64,000 nt of DNA from assembly GCA_018401965.1 (NCBI GenBank), contig JAGYJU010000014.1:20790-84789 (forward strand), read 5' to 3'. Below are positions 45,629 through 55,713 of the stretch, in pieces. The stretch's first letter is position 1. Each line of letters starts with the position of its first letter. The translations under genes were made by a program, and so were the position numbers. The notes below the pieces were generated by a model. The model searched no databases, was not told the DNA's origin, and saw only the letters and a list, made by a program, of their open reading frames with translations. Origin of the DNA: Roseicyclus sp. Its GTDB lineage: Bacteria > Pseudomonadota > Alphaproteobacteria > Rhodobacterales > Rhodobacteraceae.

Positions 45629-46510
45629 TTGGATATCGCCCTTACGGTCTTGGGAATCGTAACCCCGGTGTTCCTGTTGGCCAGCACAGGCTTTGTCTGG
45701 GCGCGGTCGGGATATGACTATCCGACCGAATTCGTGACGCGCCTGTCGATGACACTGGCGGTGCCCTGCCTGATCTTCACGGCGCTGATGCAAACACAGA
45801 TAGACCCCGCCGCCTTGACGGCCCTCAGCCTCGCGGCATTGGCGGCCTACGCGGTCGTGATCGCGGCAAGCTGGGCGCTGGTCTGGGCCACAGGGCTTGA
45901 CCGGGCGGCCTATGTCGCGCCGCTGGCCTTTGGCAACACCGGCAATCTGGGTTTGCCACTGGCCTTGTTCGCCTTTGGCGATACCGGGCTGGGGTTGGCG
46001 GTTGTGGTCTTCGCGGTGATGGCGATCCTGACCTTCACGGTGGGGCTGTGGTTGGTGGCGGGCGGCGCATCGCCGGGGCGGGTGCTGCGCGAACCGATGC
46101 TATGGGCCACGGTGCTGGGCGGCGTGTTCCTGGCCATGGGCTGGCAGACGCCGGAATGGGCGACGCGGTCGCTGTCGCTGGTCGGACAACTGGCGATCCC
46201 CTTGATGCTCATCACGTTGGGCGTGGCGGTGGCGCGGCTGAAACCGGGGCGGATCGGGCGCGCGATATGGCTTTCGGCGGCGAAACTGGCGCTGGGGATC
46301 GCGGCCGGTGCGGTCGCGGGGCGCGCCCTGGGACTGGAACCGGTGGCCTTTGGCGTCCTGGTGCTGCAAATGGCGACGCCCGTGGCGGTGACTTCCTATC
46401 TGTTGGCGGAACGCTACGACGCGGATCCCGATGCCGTGGCCGGGTTGGTGATGGTGTCCACGGTGATGGCCGTGGCAACGCTTCCGATCACATTGTTGTT
46501 CCTGCTGTGA
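45629..46510 (+). CDS. AEC family transporter (auxin efflux carrier type)
   Basis: A 293-residue membrane protein with about ten hydrophobic segments in two halves, as in AEC permeases. FGNTGNLGLPLALFAFGDTG and VLQMATPVAVTSYLLAERYD are the conserved half-repeat signatures. No ATG is near the true N-terminus. I place the start at the TTG at 45629 (LDIALTVLGIVTPVFLLAST), with GAGGG upstream. A TTG at 45581 would add 16 residues of poor sequence. Substrate unknown, though family members export organic acids. Confidence 0.88.
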   Translation: MDIALTVLGIVTPVFLLASTGFVWARSGYDYPTEFVTRLSMTLAVPCLIFTALMQTQIDPAALTALSLAALAAYAVVIAASWALVWATGLDRAAYVAPLAFGNTGNLGLPLALFAFGDTGLGLAVVVFAVMAILTFTVGLWLVAGGASPGRVLREPMLWATVLGGVFLAMGWQTPEWATRSLSLVGQLAIPLMLITLGVAVARLKPGRIGRAIWLSAAKLALGIAAGAVAGRALGLEPVAFGVLVLQMATPVAVTSYLLAERYDADPDAVAGLVMVSTVMAVATLPITLLFLL

Positions 46511-46599
46511 CTGCGCGAAATGGCGGCATTTCCCCACGCCGCGTTTGCGCGTATGATGCCACCCAAGAATAAACTGACCCAACCAGGCACGAGCAGACC

Positions 46600-47181
46600 A
46601 TGAAACGCAGAACCCTTGTCACGGGTGTTCTTTGTGCTGTCGCAACAGGCTGCGGCCAGCGCGAATTCACCGCGCCACGAAATCTTGACGATGCCTGCGC
46701 CCTCGCCGGCGAAAGGCCCCATTACGTGCGTGCCATGCGCCGCACCGAACGCCGCTGGGGTGTGCCGGTGCATGTGCAGATGGCGACATTTCACCAGGAA
46801 AGCCGCCTTGACGGCGATGCCCGCCCGCCGTTTCGCTACGCCTTGGGCGTGATCCCGATGGGGCGGCAAAGTTCGGCCTACGGCTATAGCCAGGCGCTGG
46901 ACGGCACATGGGATGAATATCGGGCCGACACCGGCAACCGCCGCGCGCGCCGCACGGATATCGACGATGCCGCGGATTTCATGGGCTGGTACATGACCCG
47001 GACACGCGACCGCAACGGCATAGCCCTGAGCGATGCGCGCAACCAGTATCTTGCCTATCATGAAGGCCATGCCGGCTATGCCCGGGGCAGCTACAACGCC
47101 AAGCCCTGGCTTTTGCGGGTGGCAGATAACGTGGCCGCCCGCGCCGAGGTGTACAGGGTGCAGCTGCAAACCTGCCGCTGA
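46600..47181 (+). CDS. Lipoprotein with lysozyme-like transglycosylase (SLT) domain
   Basis: A 193-residue protein. MKRRTLVTGVLCAVATGC has a lipobox-like end with Cys18. The SLT-type domain has its catalytic Glu67 in ATFHQESRLDGDAR. SSAYGYSQALDGTWDEYRAD is the next family block, followed by YLAYHEGHAGYARGSY. Such enzymes cleave peptidoglycan glycan strands to anhydromuropeptides. It is probably outer-membrane anchored. It converges with lolA 12 bp away. Confidence 0.88.
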   Translation: MKRRTLVTGVLCAVATGCGQREFTAPRNLDDACALAGERPHYVRAMRRTERRWGVPVHVQMATFHQESRLDGDARPPFRYALGVIPMGRQSSAYGYSQALDGTWDEYRADTGNRRARRTDIDDAADFMGWYMTRTRDRNGIALSDARNQYLAYHEGHAGYARGSYNAKPWLLRVADNVAARAEVYRVQLQTCR

Positions 47182-47192
47182 GCGCGACCGGA

Positions 47193-47798
47193 TCAGCGTT
47201 CGCGCGACTGGATTTCCTGGGTGATGTTGAACAGGCCCGCCGGCATCTGACCGCCCTGTTCCAGGTTGCCCAAGACCACGGTGGTCTGCGCGCCGGTCCC
47301 ATCGGTGATGACCCATTGGCGAAGCTCGACGGGATCGGCGGTAAAGACCAATTCGATGGTGCCGATTTCGGGGCGATCGGGATCTTGCGCCAGAACGCGT
47401 GTCGCGGTGCCGTCGAATTCATGCCCGATGACCATGTCGGACCGCGCCAGATCGACGCCACGGGCGAGGATCAGGTTCAGGGGCGTTTCGGACAATGGAT
47501 ATTGTTCGGGGCGCGTGTTTGACCGTCCATCGAAAATCGCCACCTGCTGGCCCCCCGCGATCACCAACAGGTCTTCGCCATCATAATCGAACCGCATCCG
47601 GCCGGGGCGGTGCAGGTAGATGTCGCCGGTGGAAATGCTGCCGTCGGAATTGAGCTGGGTGAAGGTGCCCTGCGCTGTTCCCATGTCGTTGAAATAGCGC
47701 GACAGGACAGGCAGCGACACCGCGTCGGCGCGCGCCGGGGCGGCGGCGACAAGGGCAAGACCAGGGGCAAGACCAAGGGCAAGGATCAGACGTTTCAT
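47193..47798 (-). CDS. lolA: Outer-membrane lipoprotein carrier protein LolA
   Basis: 201 residues from the ATG at 47798 with a signal peptide (MKRLILALGLAPGLALVAAA). The mature protein has the LolA half-barrel pattern: GTFTQLNSDGSISTGDIYLH, RPGRMRFDYDGEDLLVIAGG and DGRSNTRPEQYPLSETPLNL. LolA ferries lipoproteins across the periplasm to the outer membrane. It follows ftsK with an 80-bp gap, a common alphaproteobacterial pair. Confidence 0.93.
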   Translation of the reverse strand: MKRLILALGLAPGLALVAAAPARADAVSLPVLSRYFNDMGTAQGTFTQLNSDGSISTGDIYLHRPGRMRFDYDGEDLLVIAGGQQVAIFDGRSNTRPEQYPLSETPLNLILARGVDLARSDMVIGHEFDGTATRVLAQDPDRPEIGTIELVFTADPVELRQWVITDGTGAQTTVVLGNLEQGGQMPAGLFNITQEIQSRER

Positions 47799-47878
47799 GC
47801 CACCAAGATATGCGTTCCAGCCCCCGGTTGAAGGGGCGGCGGCGCGCATCACGCAACTGTCAGCGCGAAGCGCCCGGT

Positions 47879-50821
47879 TCATTCCTGTTCCGGCACGAGG
47901 ATTTCCCGCTTGCCGACATGGTTGGCCCCGCTGACAAGGCCTGCGTCTTCCATCTGTTCGACCAGCCGCGCGGCCTTGTTATAGCCGATGCCCAGCTTGC
48001 GCTGGATGTAGGAGGTGGAACATTTCCGGTCCTTCACCACGATGGCGACGGCCTGATCATACAGCGCATCCTCGCCATCTGTATTGCCGCCGGTGTTCAG
48101 GCCCAGCACCGCGTCGATGTCGCTTTCGCGGTCGTCATCGGGGCCGTCCAGCACGCTGTTGGCATAATCGGGCGGGCCGAAAGATTTGAGGTGGCGCACG
48201 ATTTCCTCGACCTCTTCATCGCTGACAAAGGGGCCATGCACGCGGGTGATCTTGGCGCCGCCCGCCATGTAAAGCATATCGCCCATCCCCAAGAGCTGTT
48301 CGGCGCCCTGTTCGCCCAGGATGGTGCGGCTGTCGATCTTGGACGTGACGTGAAACGAAATCCGCGTCGGGAAATTCGCCTTGATCGTGCCGGTGATCAC
48401 GTCGACCGACGGGCGCTGGGTGGCCATGATCAGGTGAATGCCGCTGGCCCGCGCCATCTGGGCAAGGCGCTGGATGCAGGCCTCGATTTCCTTGCCGGCC
48501 ACCATCATCAGGTCGGCCATTTCATCGACGATCACGACGATGAAGGGCATGGGTTCGGGCTTGAATTCCTCGGTCTCGAACACCGGGTCGCCGGTTTCAT
48601 CGTCAAATCCGGTCTGGTAGGTGCGCTTGAACATCTCGCCCTTGGACAGCGCCTCGCGGACGCGGCCATTGTAGCCGTCGATGTTGCGCACGCCCATCTT
48701 GGACATCTTGCGATAGCGCTCTTCCATCTCGCCCACGACCCATTTGAGCGCGACAACCGCTTTCTTGGGGTCGGTCACCACGGGCGACAGAAGATGCGGG
48801 ATGCCGTCATAGACAGACAGTTCCAGCATCTTGGGGTCGATCATGATCATCCGGCATTCTTCGGGCGACAACTTGTAGAGCAAGCTCAGGATCATGGTGT
48901 TGATCGCGACCGACTTGCCCGAACCGGTGGTGCCCGCGATCAGAAGGTGGGGCATTTTCGCAAGATTGGCGATGACCGGGTCGCCGCCGATATCCTTGCC
49001 CAGCGCCAAAGGCAGGCGCTGGTTGCCATCGCCGAAGCTGCGATGACTGAGCAATTCGCGCAGCAGCACCTTTTCGCGGTGCTGGTTGGGCAATTCGATA
49101 CCGATGACCGATCGGCCCGGCACGGTCGACACCCGCGCCGACAGGGCGGACATGGACCGGGCGATATCGTCGGACAGGCCGATCACGCGGCTGGCCTTGA
49201 GACCCGGCGCGGGTTCCAGTTCATACATGGTGACCACGGGGCCGGGGCGCACGCTGACGATCTCGCCCTTGACGCCGTAATCGTCGAGCACGGATTCGAG
49301 CATCCGCGCATTCTCTTCCAGGGCTTCGTCGCTGAGGTGGTGGCGTTCGATCACGTCGGCGGGTGTCAGCAAGGACAGCGACGGCGGTTCATAGACGGCC
49401 TCTGCCTTTGCCTGCAACGGCAGCGACGGCTGGGCATCGGCCTGGGCCTGTTTCGACGGCGCGGCTTTGCGCGTCATCGCGCGGCTCATCACCCGGCGCT
49501 GCAATTCGGTTTGCGGCAAGCTGTAGGCAAGCGGGGGCGACATCGGTGCCAGCTGTTCATCGGTGTCGTCATCTTCCAGGAAGATATTGTCGAACTCTTC
49601 TTCCTCGGCCAATCCGGGCAGGGGCTGCGCGGCGACTGGCGGGGGCGCGACAGGGGCCAGCGGGCGATGGGCGGCGGTCAGCGGCGGTTCGATCCTCTGG
49701 GCGGGATTGGCGGATGCAACTGGTGCCGCTGGCGCCGTGGTCGCGGGGCCAAGACGGCGGCGCGCAGCGGCCTCGGCCACGGCATTGGGGCGACGGACGC
49801 GCGACTTGATCACATCGGTGATGCGGGCGCGGATATGGTCCTGGTCCGGGGCATGAATGCGCGCGGTCGGGTCAAGCACCGGGGCCTGCAATTCCGGCTC
49901 GGCCCAGGTCTCGGCCCAGGCTTGGCTTGTGGCGGGCGCGGCCCCGCCGGGGCGCAGCCGCGACAGGAAACCGACACCACGGCGCGGCGGAAGATCATGG
50001 CCCTGGTCTTCCCGCGCATCATCGTCGTCATCGTCATGCACGATGGGCACGGTGCGCAAGGCCGGATCGGGCGCCATGCGGTTGGGCGCAGCGCTGGCAT
50101 CGCCATGGGCACGGGCCTCGCGCAGCGCGGCACGGCGCGCGGCCAGGTGCGTTGCCGCCTGCCCCGCCCCCTGCCCGGCGCTGCGCAAACCGCCCGAGAC
50201 AAGGGACCCGACCGATACCAATCCGAGGATCAGGAACCGAAGACCAAGGCCGAATTCCGCGCGGCTGACCCCCAGGACATGCAGGCCAAGCCCCGCGGCA
50301 CTGAGAAACGCAAGCGCCGACAACAGTTTCAATCCCGCTTGCGGCGCCATCGGCAGCGCGTTCAGCACCGCGCCAAGGATCGTGTCCCCGAACAGGCCCC
50401 CAAGCCCGAAACTATGGGTCCAGGCCTCGGACGGGGTAAAGCTGGCGGCATAGATCGACGCCAGGGCGACGGCGATCGGAAGGAACAAGACCCGGCCCGC
50501 GACCCGGTCATGGCCCAGCTGCATCAGGAAACGAAGCCCCCATGCCGTCGCCACGATCGGCAACAACACCGCGCCATAGCCCATGATCATCATCAGGATC
50601 GCCGCAACCGACGCGCCAAAACGGCCCAACAGGTTCTGCGGCACGGCATCGGTGGCAGCCATGAAGTTCGGATCATCGGGCGCATAAGACAGCAACAGCG
50701 CGGCCAAGGCCGCGCCAAGCCCGATCAGGGAAAACCCCACGGCCTGCTGGCCAAAGCGCAGCAAGGCCGCCTGTGTCCGGTCATCGAGTAGCGGATCACG
50801 CTGTCTGGTCTGATAGGCCAT
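47879..50821 (-). CDS. ftsK: DNA translocase FtsK
   Basis: A 980-residue septal DNA pump. Four transmembrane helices in the first 200 residues are followed by a Pro/Ala-rich linker (about 200-480) and the RecA-like motor. Walker A ([17 protein letters not shown]) is near residue 630 and Walker B ([14 protein letters not shown]) about 110 residues on. The C-terminal gamma winged helix ([20 protein letters not shown]) reads KOPS and activates XerCD at dif. It lies 13 bp after the aminotransferase gene. Confidence 0.97.
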   Translation of the reverse strand: MAYQTRQRDPLLDDRTQAALLRFGQQAVGFSLIGLGAALAALLLSYAPDDPNFMAATDAVPQNLLGRFGASVAAILMMIMGYGAVLLPIVATAWGLRFLMQLGHDRVAGRVLFLPIAVALASIYAASFTPSEAWTHSFGLGGLFGDTILGAVLNALPMAPQAGLKLLSALAFLSAAGLGLHVLGVSRAEFGLGLRFLILGLVSVGSLVSGGLRSAGQGAGQAATHLAARRAALREARAHGDASAAPNRMAPDPALRTVPIVHDDDDDDAREDQGHDLPPRRGVGFLSRLRPGGAAPATSQAWAETWAEPELQAPVLDPTARIHAPDQDHIRARITDVIKSRVRRPNAVAEAAARRRLGPATTAPAAPVASANPAQRIEPPLTAAHRPLAPVAPPPVAAQPLPGLAEEEEFDNIFLEDDDTDEQLAPMSPPLAYSLPQTELQRRVMSRAMTRKAAPSKQAQADAQPSLPLQAKAEAVYEPPSLSLLTPADVIERHHLSDEALEENARMLESVLDDYGVKGEIVSVRPGPVVTMYELEPAPGLKASRVIGLSDDIARSMSALSARVSTVPGRSVIGIELPNQHREKVLLRELLSHRSFGDGNQRLPLALGKDIGGDPVIANLAKMPHLLIAGTTGSGKSVAINTMILSLLYKLSPEECRMIMIDPKMLELSVYDGIPHLLSPVVTDPKKAVVALKWVVGEMEERYRKMSKMGVRNIDGYNGRVREALSKGEMFKRTYQTGFDDETGDPVFETEEFKPEPMPFIVVIVDEMADLMMVAGKEIEACIQRLAQMARASGIHLIMATQRPSVDVITGTIKANFPTRISFHVTSKIDSRTILGEQGAEQLLGMGDMLYMAGGAKITRVHGPFVSDEEVEEIVRHLKSFGPPDYANSVLDGPDDDRESDIDAVLGLNTGGNTDGEDALYDQAVAIVVKDRKCSTSYIQRKLGIGYNKAARLVEQMEDAGLVSGANHVGKREILVPEQE

Positions 50822-50834
50822 CGCTGTTACACCC

Positions 50835-52016
50835 TCATTCGTAAAGACAGGTCTTGAGCCGCATCAGCCCATCGCGCAGTTCTTGTTCCGGCGCGACCAT
50901 GGCCACGCGAATGCGACCGGCACCGGGGGTCACACCATCCACCTCGCGGGCCAGATAGGCGCCGGGCAGAACACGCACCCCGGTTTCGCGCCACAGCTTC
51001 AGCGCCGCCGCCTCGCCATCATCCACGGGCAGCCACAGGAAAAACCCGGCCTGCGGGGCGCTGTAGCCCGGCACATCGCCAAGGATTTCGTCGGCCATGG
51101 CGTATTTCGCGCGGTAGAGCGCGCGGTTTTCCTCGACATGGTCTTCGTCGTTCCAGACCCGCACCGCCACCGCCTGCAGCGGCAGGGCAAGCGGCGCACC
51201 GGCGTAATTGCGCAGCTGTTTCATCTGCGCGATGGCACCCGCGCCACCGGCGGCAAAGCCCGACCGCAGGCCGGGCAGATTGGACCGTTTCGACAGCGAA
51301 TGGAACACCACCACCCGTTCCGGATCGGCCCCGGTGCGGGCCACCGCCTCCAGCGCGCCGGGGGGCGGCGTGTCGCGGTAGAGTTCCGCATAGCATTCAT
51401 CTGCGAAAATCAGGAAATCATGCTTTTCCGCCAAGGCAAGCAGCGCATCCCACCAGGCCGCATCGGCCACGGCCCCCTGCGGGTTGGCGGGCGAACAGAC
51501 ATAGGCGATGGCGACACGGTCCAACAGCTCGGCAGGCAGGCCCGCGTAATCTGGCAGATCGCCGGTTTGCGTGGTGGCGGGCACGTAAACCGGCTCGGCC
51601 CCGACCGCCAGGGCCGCCACCGCATAGACCTGGTAGAAGGGGTTGGGCATCAAGACGACGGGTTTCTTGCCGCCCTTTGTTTCGGGACACAGCGCAAGGC
51701 AGGCGTTGAACAACCCCTCGCGCGTGCCGTTGAGGGGCAAGACCTGCCGGTCGGGCGCGACGTTGACGGCATAGCGCCGCGCGATCCAGCGCGCGATGGC
51801 GGTCTGCAATTCCGGGCTGCCATCATTCGGGGGGTATCGGCCAAAGCCGTCCAGCGATGCGGCGATTTCATCCCCGACCCAAGCGGGAAAGGGGTGGCGC
51901 GGCTCGCCGATCGACATGTGGATGACCGGCCCGCCCGCGGGTGCCGCGTCGAGAAGTTTCCGCAAACGCGGGAATGCGTAGTCGGGCAGGTTCGAAAACC
52001 GCTCGGGAAATACCAT
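50835..52016 (-). CDS. PLP-dependent class I/II aminotransferase (DapC-like)
   Basis: A 393-residue fold-type I aminotransferase. [11 protein letters not shown] and [20 protein letters not shown] open the protein. [13 protein letters not shown] and [14 protein letters not shown] lead to the PLP Asp-x-x-Tyr block [10 protein letters not shown]. The Schiff-base Lys is in [17 protein letters not shown]. Sequence and position just upstream of ftsK resemble the succinyl-DAP aminotransferase (DapC) type, which would tie to DAP synthesis with dapB. Specificity cannot be settled from sequence alone. Confidence 0.88.
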   Translation of the reverse strand: MVFPERFSNLPDYAFPRLRKLLDAAPAGGPVIHMSIGEPRHPFPAWVGDEIAASLDGFGRYPPNDGSPELQTAIARWIARRYAVNVAPDRQVLPLNGTREGLFNACLALCPETKGGKKPVVLMPNPFYQVYAVAALAVGAEPVYVPATTQTGDLPDYAGLPAELLDRVAIAYVCSPANPQGAVADAAWWDALLALAEKHDFLIFADECYAELYRDTPPPGALEAVARTGADPERVVVFHSLSKRSNLPGLRSGFAAGGAGAIAQMKQLRNYAGAPLALPLQAVAVRVWNDEDHVEENRALYRAKYAMADEILGDVPGYSAPQAGFFLWLPVDDGEAAALKLWRETGVRVLPGAYLAREVDGVTPGAGRIRVAMVAPEQELRDGLMRLKTCLYE

Positions 52017-52120
52017 GTGACTGCCTCAGGTCCGGGGTCATTGATGCCCCGTTTCCCAGCAGCCTACAGCCTCGCCGCGCGGCGGTCCAGAAAAAGCCGC
52101 GCGGTTTCAGACAGCTGTGG

Positions 52121-53473
52121 CTATCGCGCCAGTGCCATTTCCGCAGCCGCCCCAAGACGCAGCAACCGTTCCTCGGCCATCGGGGGGGCCATCATCATCA
52201 AACCGCAGGATGGAACCCCGGTCGGAAGCGTCAGACCGGCCAGGTTCATCAGGTTGCCGACCCGCGTGTTGCGCAGCGTCAACAGGTTCTCGGTGACGTA
52301 ATATTGCGCATCGCTCATCAGCCGGTCGATGTCGGGCGGCAGGTTCGGAACCGTGGGCAACAGCACCGCGTCATAGCCCGCCGTTTGCGCCGCCCAGGAT
52401 CGGCGCAGATCACGCAAGCGTCGCCAAGCGGCAACGAAATCGGGGCCGCTGATATCTGCCCCACCCCGGAACCGTTCGAGGATGCGGGAATACATCTTGT
52501 CCGGCGCCGCCTCGATCACGTCGCGCCATGTGCCATAGCCCTCCGGGGCGAACAGCGCCGGGGCAAGCGCCATCGCGTCCTCGATGCCCTCGACCCGGCC
52601 GGTGACGATCTTGGCGCCCGCCTTGGCCAGCCGGTCAAGCGCGGCGGCAAAGCCCGTGCCGGGGGCGTCACGCACATCGCTGGCGTAAGGTTCCAGCACC
52701 AGGAATGTGGCACCGGTCAAGGTCGCGCCGCGCAGATCGGCGGGCTTGCCGCCTTCCAGGACCGCCAGAAGCTCGGCGCAATCTTCCACGCTGCGGCACA
52801 GGGGGCCAACGGTGTCGAAACTTTCGGCCAAGGGCACGACGCCCGCAAGGCTCAGCCTGCCATGGGTGGTTTTCAACCCCACCAGATCGTTCCAGGCCGC
52901 AGGCACCCGCACAGAGCCGCCCGTGTCCGACCCGATGCCAGCGGGCGCAAGCCCAAAGGCCACCGAGGTCGCCGCCCCCGAGGATGACCCGCCCGGCACA
53001 AGCGCGGGATCGTTCACATTGGGCGGTGTCGCCGGCGCGGGATCGGTGTTGCCGCCATAGGCAGGGTTCAGGCCCAGCCCGGAAAACGCCAGTTCCGACA
53101 TATGGGTCTTGCCCAGACAGACCAGACCGGCGCGGGTCGCGGCCTGCAAGACATCCGCATCGGTGTCGGGCACCCGCCCTTGCAACAGCATCGATCCGGC
53201 CTCGGTCACGGTGCCCGCCGTGTCGAACAGGTCTTTCCAGCTGACCGGCACACCGTCCAGAAGCCCGCGCCGCACCCCGTTGCGGGCGCGGTCGCGGGCG
53301 CCCATCGCCTCGGCCCGCGCGCGGTCGGGTGTCAGGCGGGCGTAGATGCGGGGGCCGTGTTCATGGCTGGCGGCGGCATCCAGATAGGCCTGCGCCAGAT
53401 CGACAGGATCGATCCGGCCGTCGCCAATGCCCCGCCCAAGATCGCTTGCGCTTTGCCACAGCCAATCTGTCAT
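52121..53473 (-). CDS. Amidase (amidase signature family)
   Basis: A 450-residue amidase-signature enzyme with a Ser-cisSer-Lys triad. The Lys is in GVPVSWKDLFDTAG. The serines are in PGGSSSGAATSVAFGLAPAG and GSDTGGSVRVPAAWNDLVGL. It resembles GatA but stands alone without gatB or gatC, so it is probably a free amidase acting on a small amide. It heads a minus-strand run with the aminotransferase and ftsK. Confidence 0.9.
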   Translation of the reverse strand: MTDWLWQSASDLGRGIGDGRIDPVDLAQAYLDAAASHEHGPRIYARLTPDRARAEAMGARDRARNGVRRGLLDGVPVSWKDLFDTAGTVTEAGSMLLQGRVPDTDADVLQAATRAGLVCLGKTHMSELAFSGLGLNPAYGGNTDPAPATPPNVNDPALVPGGSSSGAATSVAFGLAPAGIGSDTGGSVRVPAAWNDLVGLKTTHGRLSLAGVVPLAESFDTVGPLCRSVEDCAELLAVLEGGKPADLRGATLTGATFLVLEPYASDVRDAPGTGFAAALDRLAKAGAKIVTGRVEGIEDAMALAPALFAPEGYGTWRDVIEAAPDKMYSRILERFRGGADISGPDFVAAWRRLRDLRRSWAAQTAGYDAVLLPTVPNLPPDIDRLMSDAQYYVTENLLTLRNTRVGNLMNLAGLTLPTGVPSCGLMMMAPPMAEERLLRLGAAAEMALAR

Positions 53474-53559
53474 CTTTGCCCCCTGCCCATAATGTCGCGG
53501 GCGACGCTACATCCGGTTGGCGGCATGGACAATCCCGGCCGGCGCGCCATAGTCACCCT

Positions 53560-54783
53560 ATGGCACATGATGCGGATATCCTGATCGTCGGCGGCGGATT
53601 AAACGGCCCCTGCCTTGCACTCGCCTGTGCGCAGGCGGGCCTGTCATCCATCGTGATCGACAGCACCGCACCGGAGTTGCAGGCGCGCGACGGGTTCGAC
53701 GGCCGGTCCTACGCGCTGGCGCTGGCCTCGGTGCGGATGCTGGGCGCGCTTGGGCTCTGGGACGGGTTGGCCGATGACGCGCAGCCGATCTTGCAGATCA
53801 AGGCGTCCGACGGGCGCGCGGGCCAAGGGGCGGCCCCGTTTTTCCTGCATTTCGACAGCGCCGAACTGGAAGAAGGCCCGATGGGCCAGATGATCGAAGA
53901 CCGCTATCTGCGGCGCGCGATCCTGGCCGCGATAGACGCATCGCCACGTGTGACCCACCGGCCGGGCGCGACGGTCGTGGCGCAAGACACCACCGATGAC
54001 GCGCGCGTCACGCTGGCCGATGGCACGGTCCTGACCGGTCGGTTGATCGTGGGGGCGGATGGCCGCCGGTCTGGCACGGCGGCGCGCGCGGGCATCCGGC
54101 GCACCGGGTGGGAATACGGGCAAACCGCCCTGGTCTGCGCCATTGCCCATGAGGCACCGCATCACGGCATCGCGCATCAATTCTTCATGCCGCCCGGCCC
54201 CCTGGCGATCTTGCCGCTTACCGGCAACCGGTCGTCCATCGTCTGGTCGGAAACCCATGCCGATGCGCGCCGCCTGATGGCGGCGGATGAGGTTGCGTTT
54301 CTGGATCACCTGCGGCCCCGGTTCGGGGATTTCCTGGGCGATATCGCGCTGGCGGGGCGACGCCACAGCTACCCGTTGAGCCTGACCATCGCCAATGCCC
54401 TTGTTGCGCCGCGGCTGGCGCTGGTGGGCGATGCCGCGCATGGCGTGCACCCGATCGCCGGTCAGGGCTTGAACCTTGGCCTGCGCGACGTGGGCGCATT
54501 GGCCGAGGTGCTGGCCGATGCCCTGCGGCGCGGCGAAGACATTGCCGCGCCCGATGTCCTGGCGCGCTATCAATCCTGGCGTCGGTTCGACACCGCTGCG
54601 CTGGCCATGACGACCGATGGGGTCAACCGGCTGTTTTCCAACGACAACCCGGCGCTGCGCCTGATCCGCGACATCGGCATGGGCGCGATCAGCGCGGTGC
54701 CTGCCCTGCGCCGTGGTTTCATGCGGCAAGCGGCGGGACTGACCGGGGATGTCCCGCGCCTGTTGCAGGGACGGGCGTTGTGA
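53560..54783 (+). CDS. UbiH/UbiF family FAD-dependent hydroxylase
   Basis: A 407-residue flavoprotein monooxygenase from the ATG at 53560 (MAHDADILIVGGGLNGPCLA). The dinucleotide-binding GGGLNGP leads, followed by the DG motif (VGADGRRSGTAARAG) and the FAD ribityl motif (LVGDAAHGVHPIAGQGLNLG). This is the ubiquinone-ring hydroxylase family. Which ring position it modifies (UbiH, UbiF, UbiI or UbiL type) cannot be read from the sequence. It is divergent from the amidase gene. Confidence 0.92.
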   Translation: MAHDADILIVGGGLNGPCLALACAQAGLSSIVIDSTAPELQARDGFDGRSYALALASVRMLGALGLWDGLADDAQPILQIKASDGRAGQGAAPFFLHFDSAELEEGPMGQMIEDRYLRRAILAAIDASPRVTHRPGATVVAQDTTDDARVTLADGTVLTGRLIVGADGRRSGTAARAGIRRTGWEYGQTALVCAIAHEAPHHGIAHQFFMPPGPLAILPLTGNRSSIVWSETHADARRLMAADEVAFLDHLRPRFGDFLGDIALAGRRHSYPLSLTIANALVAPRLALVGDAAHGVHPIAGQGLNLGLRDVGALAEVLADALRRGEDIAAPDVLARYQSWRRFDTAALAMTTDGVNRLFSNDNPALRLIRDIGMGAISAVPALRRGFMRQAAGLTGDVPRLLQGRAL

Positions 54784-54791
54784 CGATCAAA

Positions 54792-54811
54792 GGTGCGCCT
54801 TCGGGCGCACC
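54792..54811. repeat. 20-bp hairpin repeat, copy 2
   Basis: GGTGCGCC-TTCG-GGCGCACC: an 8-bp stem closed by a C(TTCG)G tetraloop, the most stable tetraloop type in RNA. It is the exact reverse complement of the repeat at 41218-41237. It lies 8 bp past the UbiH-type stop and before the convergent Trm112 gene. No U-tract follows. A related GGCGCACCGCCCC sequence lies downstream of both copies. Confidence 0.7.
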
Positions 54812-54847
54812 AACAGGATATGACGATGGCCCCGGGCGCACCGCCCC

Positions 54848-55045
54848 TCACTCCAGCGCACGCGCCTCGGTATCGAGCATGATCGGAATGCCGCCCCGGA
54901 TCGGATAGGCCAGATGCGCGGCCTTTGACACCAGTTCCTGGCGCTCTGCATCATAGCTGAGAGGCGCATGGGTGATCGGACATACCAGCGCTTCCAGCAT
55001 CCGGCGATCGATCGGCGGCTGATCGCGCCCCTGCGGGTCGGTCAT
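54848..55045 (-). CDS. Trm112 family protein
   Basis: A 65-residue protein of the Trm112/YcaR family. It has [20 protein letters not shown], with a single CP motif where zinc-binding homologues have more cysteines, and [20 protein letters not shown]. Eukaryotic Trm112 activates methyltransferases. The bacterial role is not established to my knowledge. Its start overlaps the stop of the LON-domain gene (ATGA). Confidence 0.92.
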   Translation of the reverse strand: MTDPQGRDQPPIDRRMLEALVCPITHAPLSYDAERQELVSKAAHLAYPIRGGIPIMLDTEARALE

Positions 55046-55692
55046 TGCATCAATTCCTCGGGGCCGCCGCCACGCAGGGCAAATTCGATCAGCGTGACCA
55101 GCGTTTCCCGCCGCGTGCTGAGCGATGGCGCCTCGAGCAGGGCCTGCTTTTCCTCGGGCGGGAACGGGCAGAGCATCGAGAGCGAATTGATCAGCAATTC
55201 ATCCTCTGCCTCTTTGAGACTGTCCCAATCGGTGGCAAGCGACATGGCGTCGAAATAACGGCCCAAGAGATCAAGGAACCGGGGGCGATCAAAGCCGGGG
55301 TCAAGTTCGGTCGGGCCAAGATCGGCGGCGAACCCGTCCCAGGACACGTCGCAGCGGCGATAGGGGGTAAACCCCGTCACCTCTTGCTTGATGCGGAACC
55401 GCGACATGCCCGCCAGCGTGATCATGTAGCGCCCATCCTCGGTTTCCGAGAATTGCGTGACCCGACCGGCACAGCCGATGGCATGAAGCCGTTTTTCGGA
55501 TGAACCGGGCACTTCGCGCGATTGCACCATGCCGATCAGCCGGTGCGGCGTTTTCAGCGCATCATCCAGCATCGCCAGGTAACGCGGTTCAAAGATGTGC
55601 AGCGGCAACCGGGCGCGCGGCAAGAGCAGCGCGCCGGGAAGCGGGAACACGGGGATGGTGTCGGGCAGGTCTGGGGATGTGATCATGGGCAT
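55042..55692 (-). CDS. LON peptidase substrate-binding domain protein
   Basis: A 216-residue stand-alone Lon N-terminal domain without ATPase or protease parts. [20 protein letters not shown] and [20 protein letters not shown] are the domain signature. [20 protein letters not shown] and [20 protein letters not shown] follow. Its function is unknown; it may bind unfolded proteins. It is co-transcribed with Trm112 and probably with the upstream CnoX-like chaperone. A second ATG at 55686 is an alternative start. Confidence 0.92.
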   Translation of the reverse strand: MPMITSPDLPDTIPVFPLPGALLLPRARLPLHIFEPRYLAMLDDALKTPHRLIGMVQSREVPGSSEKRLHAIGCAGRVTQFSETEDGRYMITLAGMSRFRIKQEVTGFTPYRRCDVSWDGFAADLGPTELDPGFDRPRFLDLLGRYFDAMSLATDWDSLKEAEDELLINSLSMLCPFPPEEKQALLEAPSLSTRRETLVTLIEFALRGGGPEELMQ

Positions 55693-55713
55693 GTACCTAG
55701 CCCCCCGATGCGA

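Noticed and set aside
47810..50791. A 993-codon plus-strand frame opposite ftsK
   Set aside because: It mirrors ftsK codon by codon. FtsK motifs are intact on the minus strand, and the antisense product has no recognisable domain.
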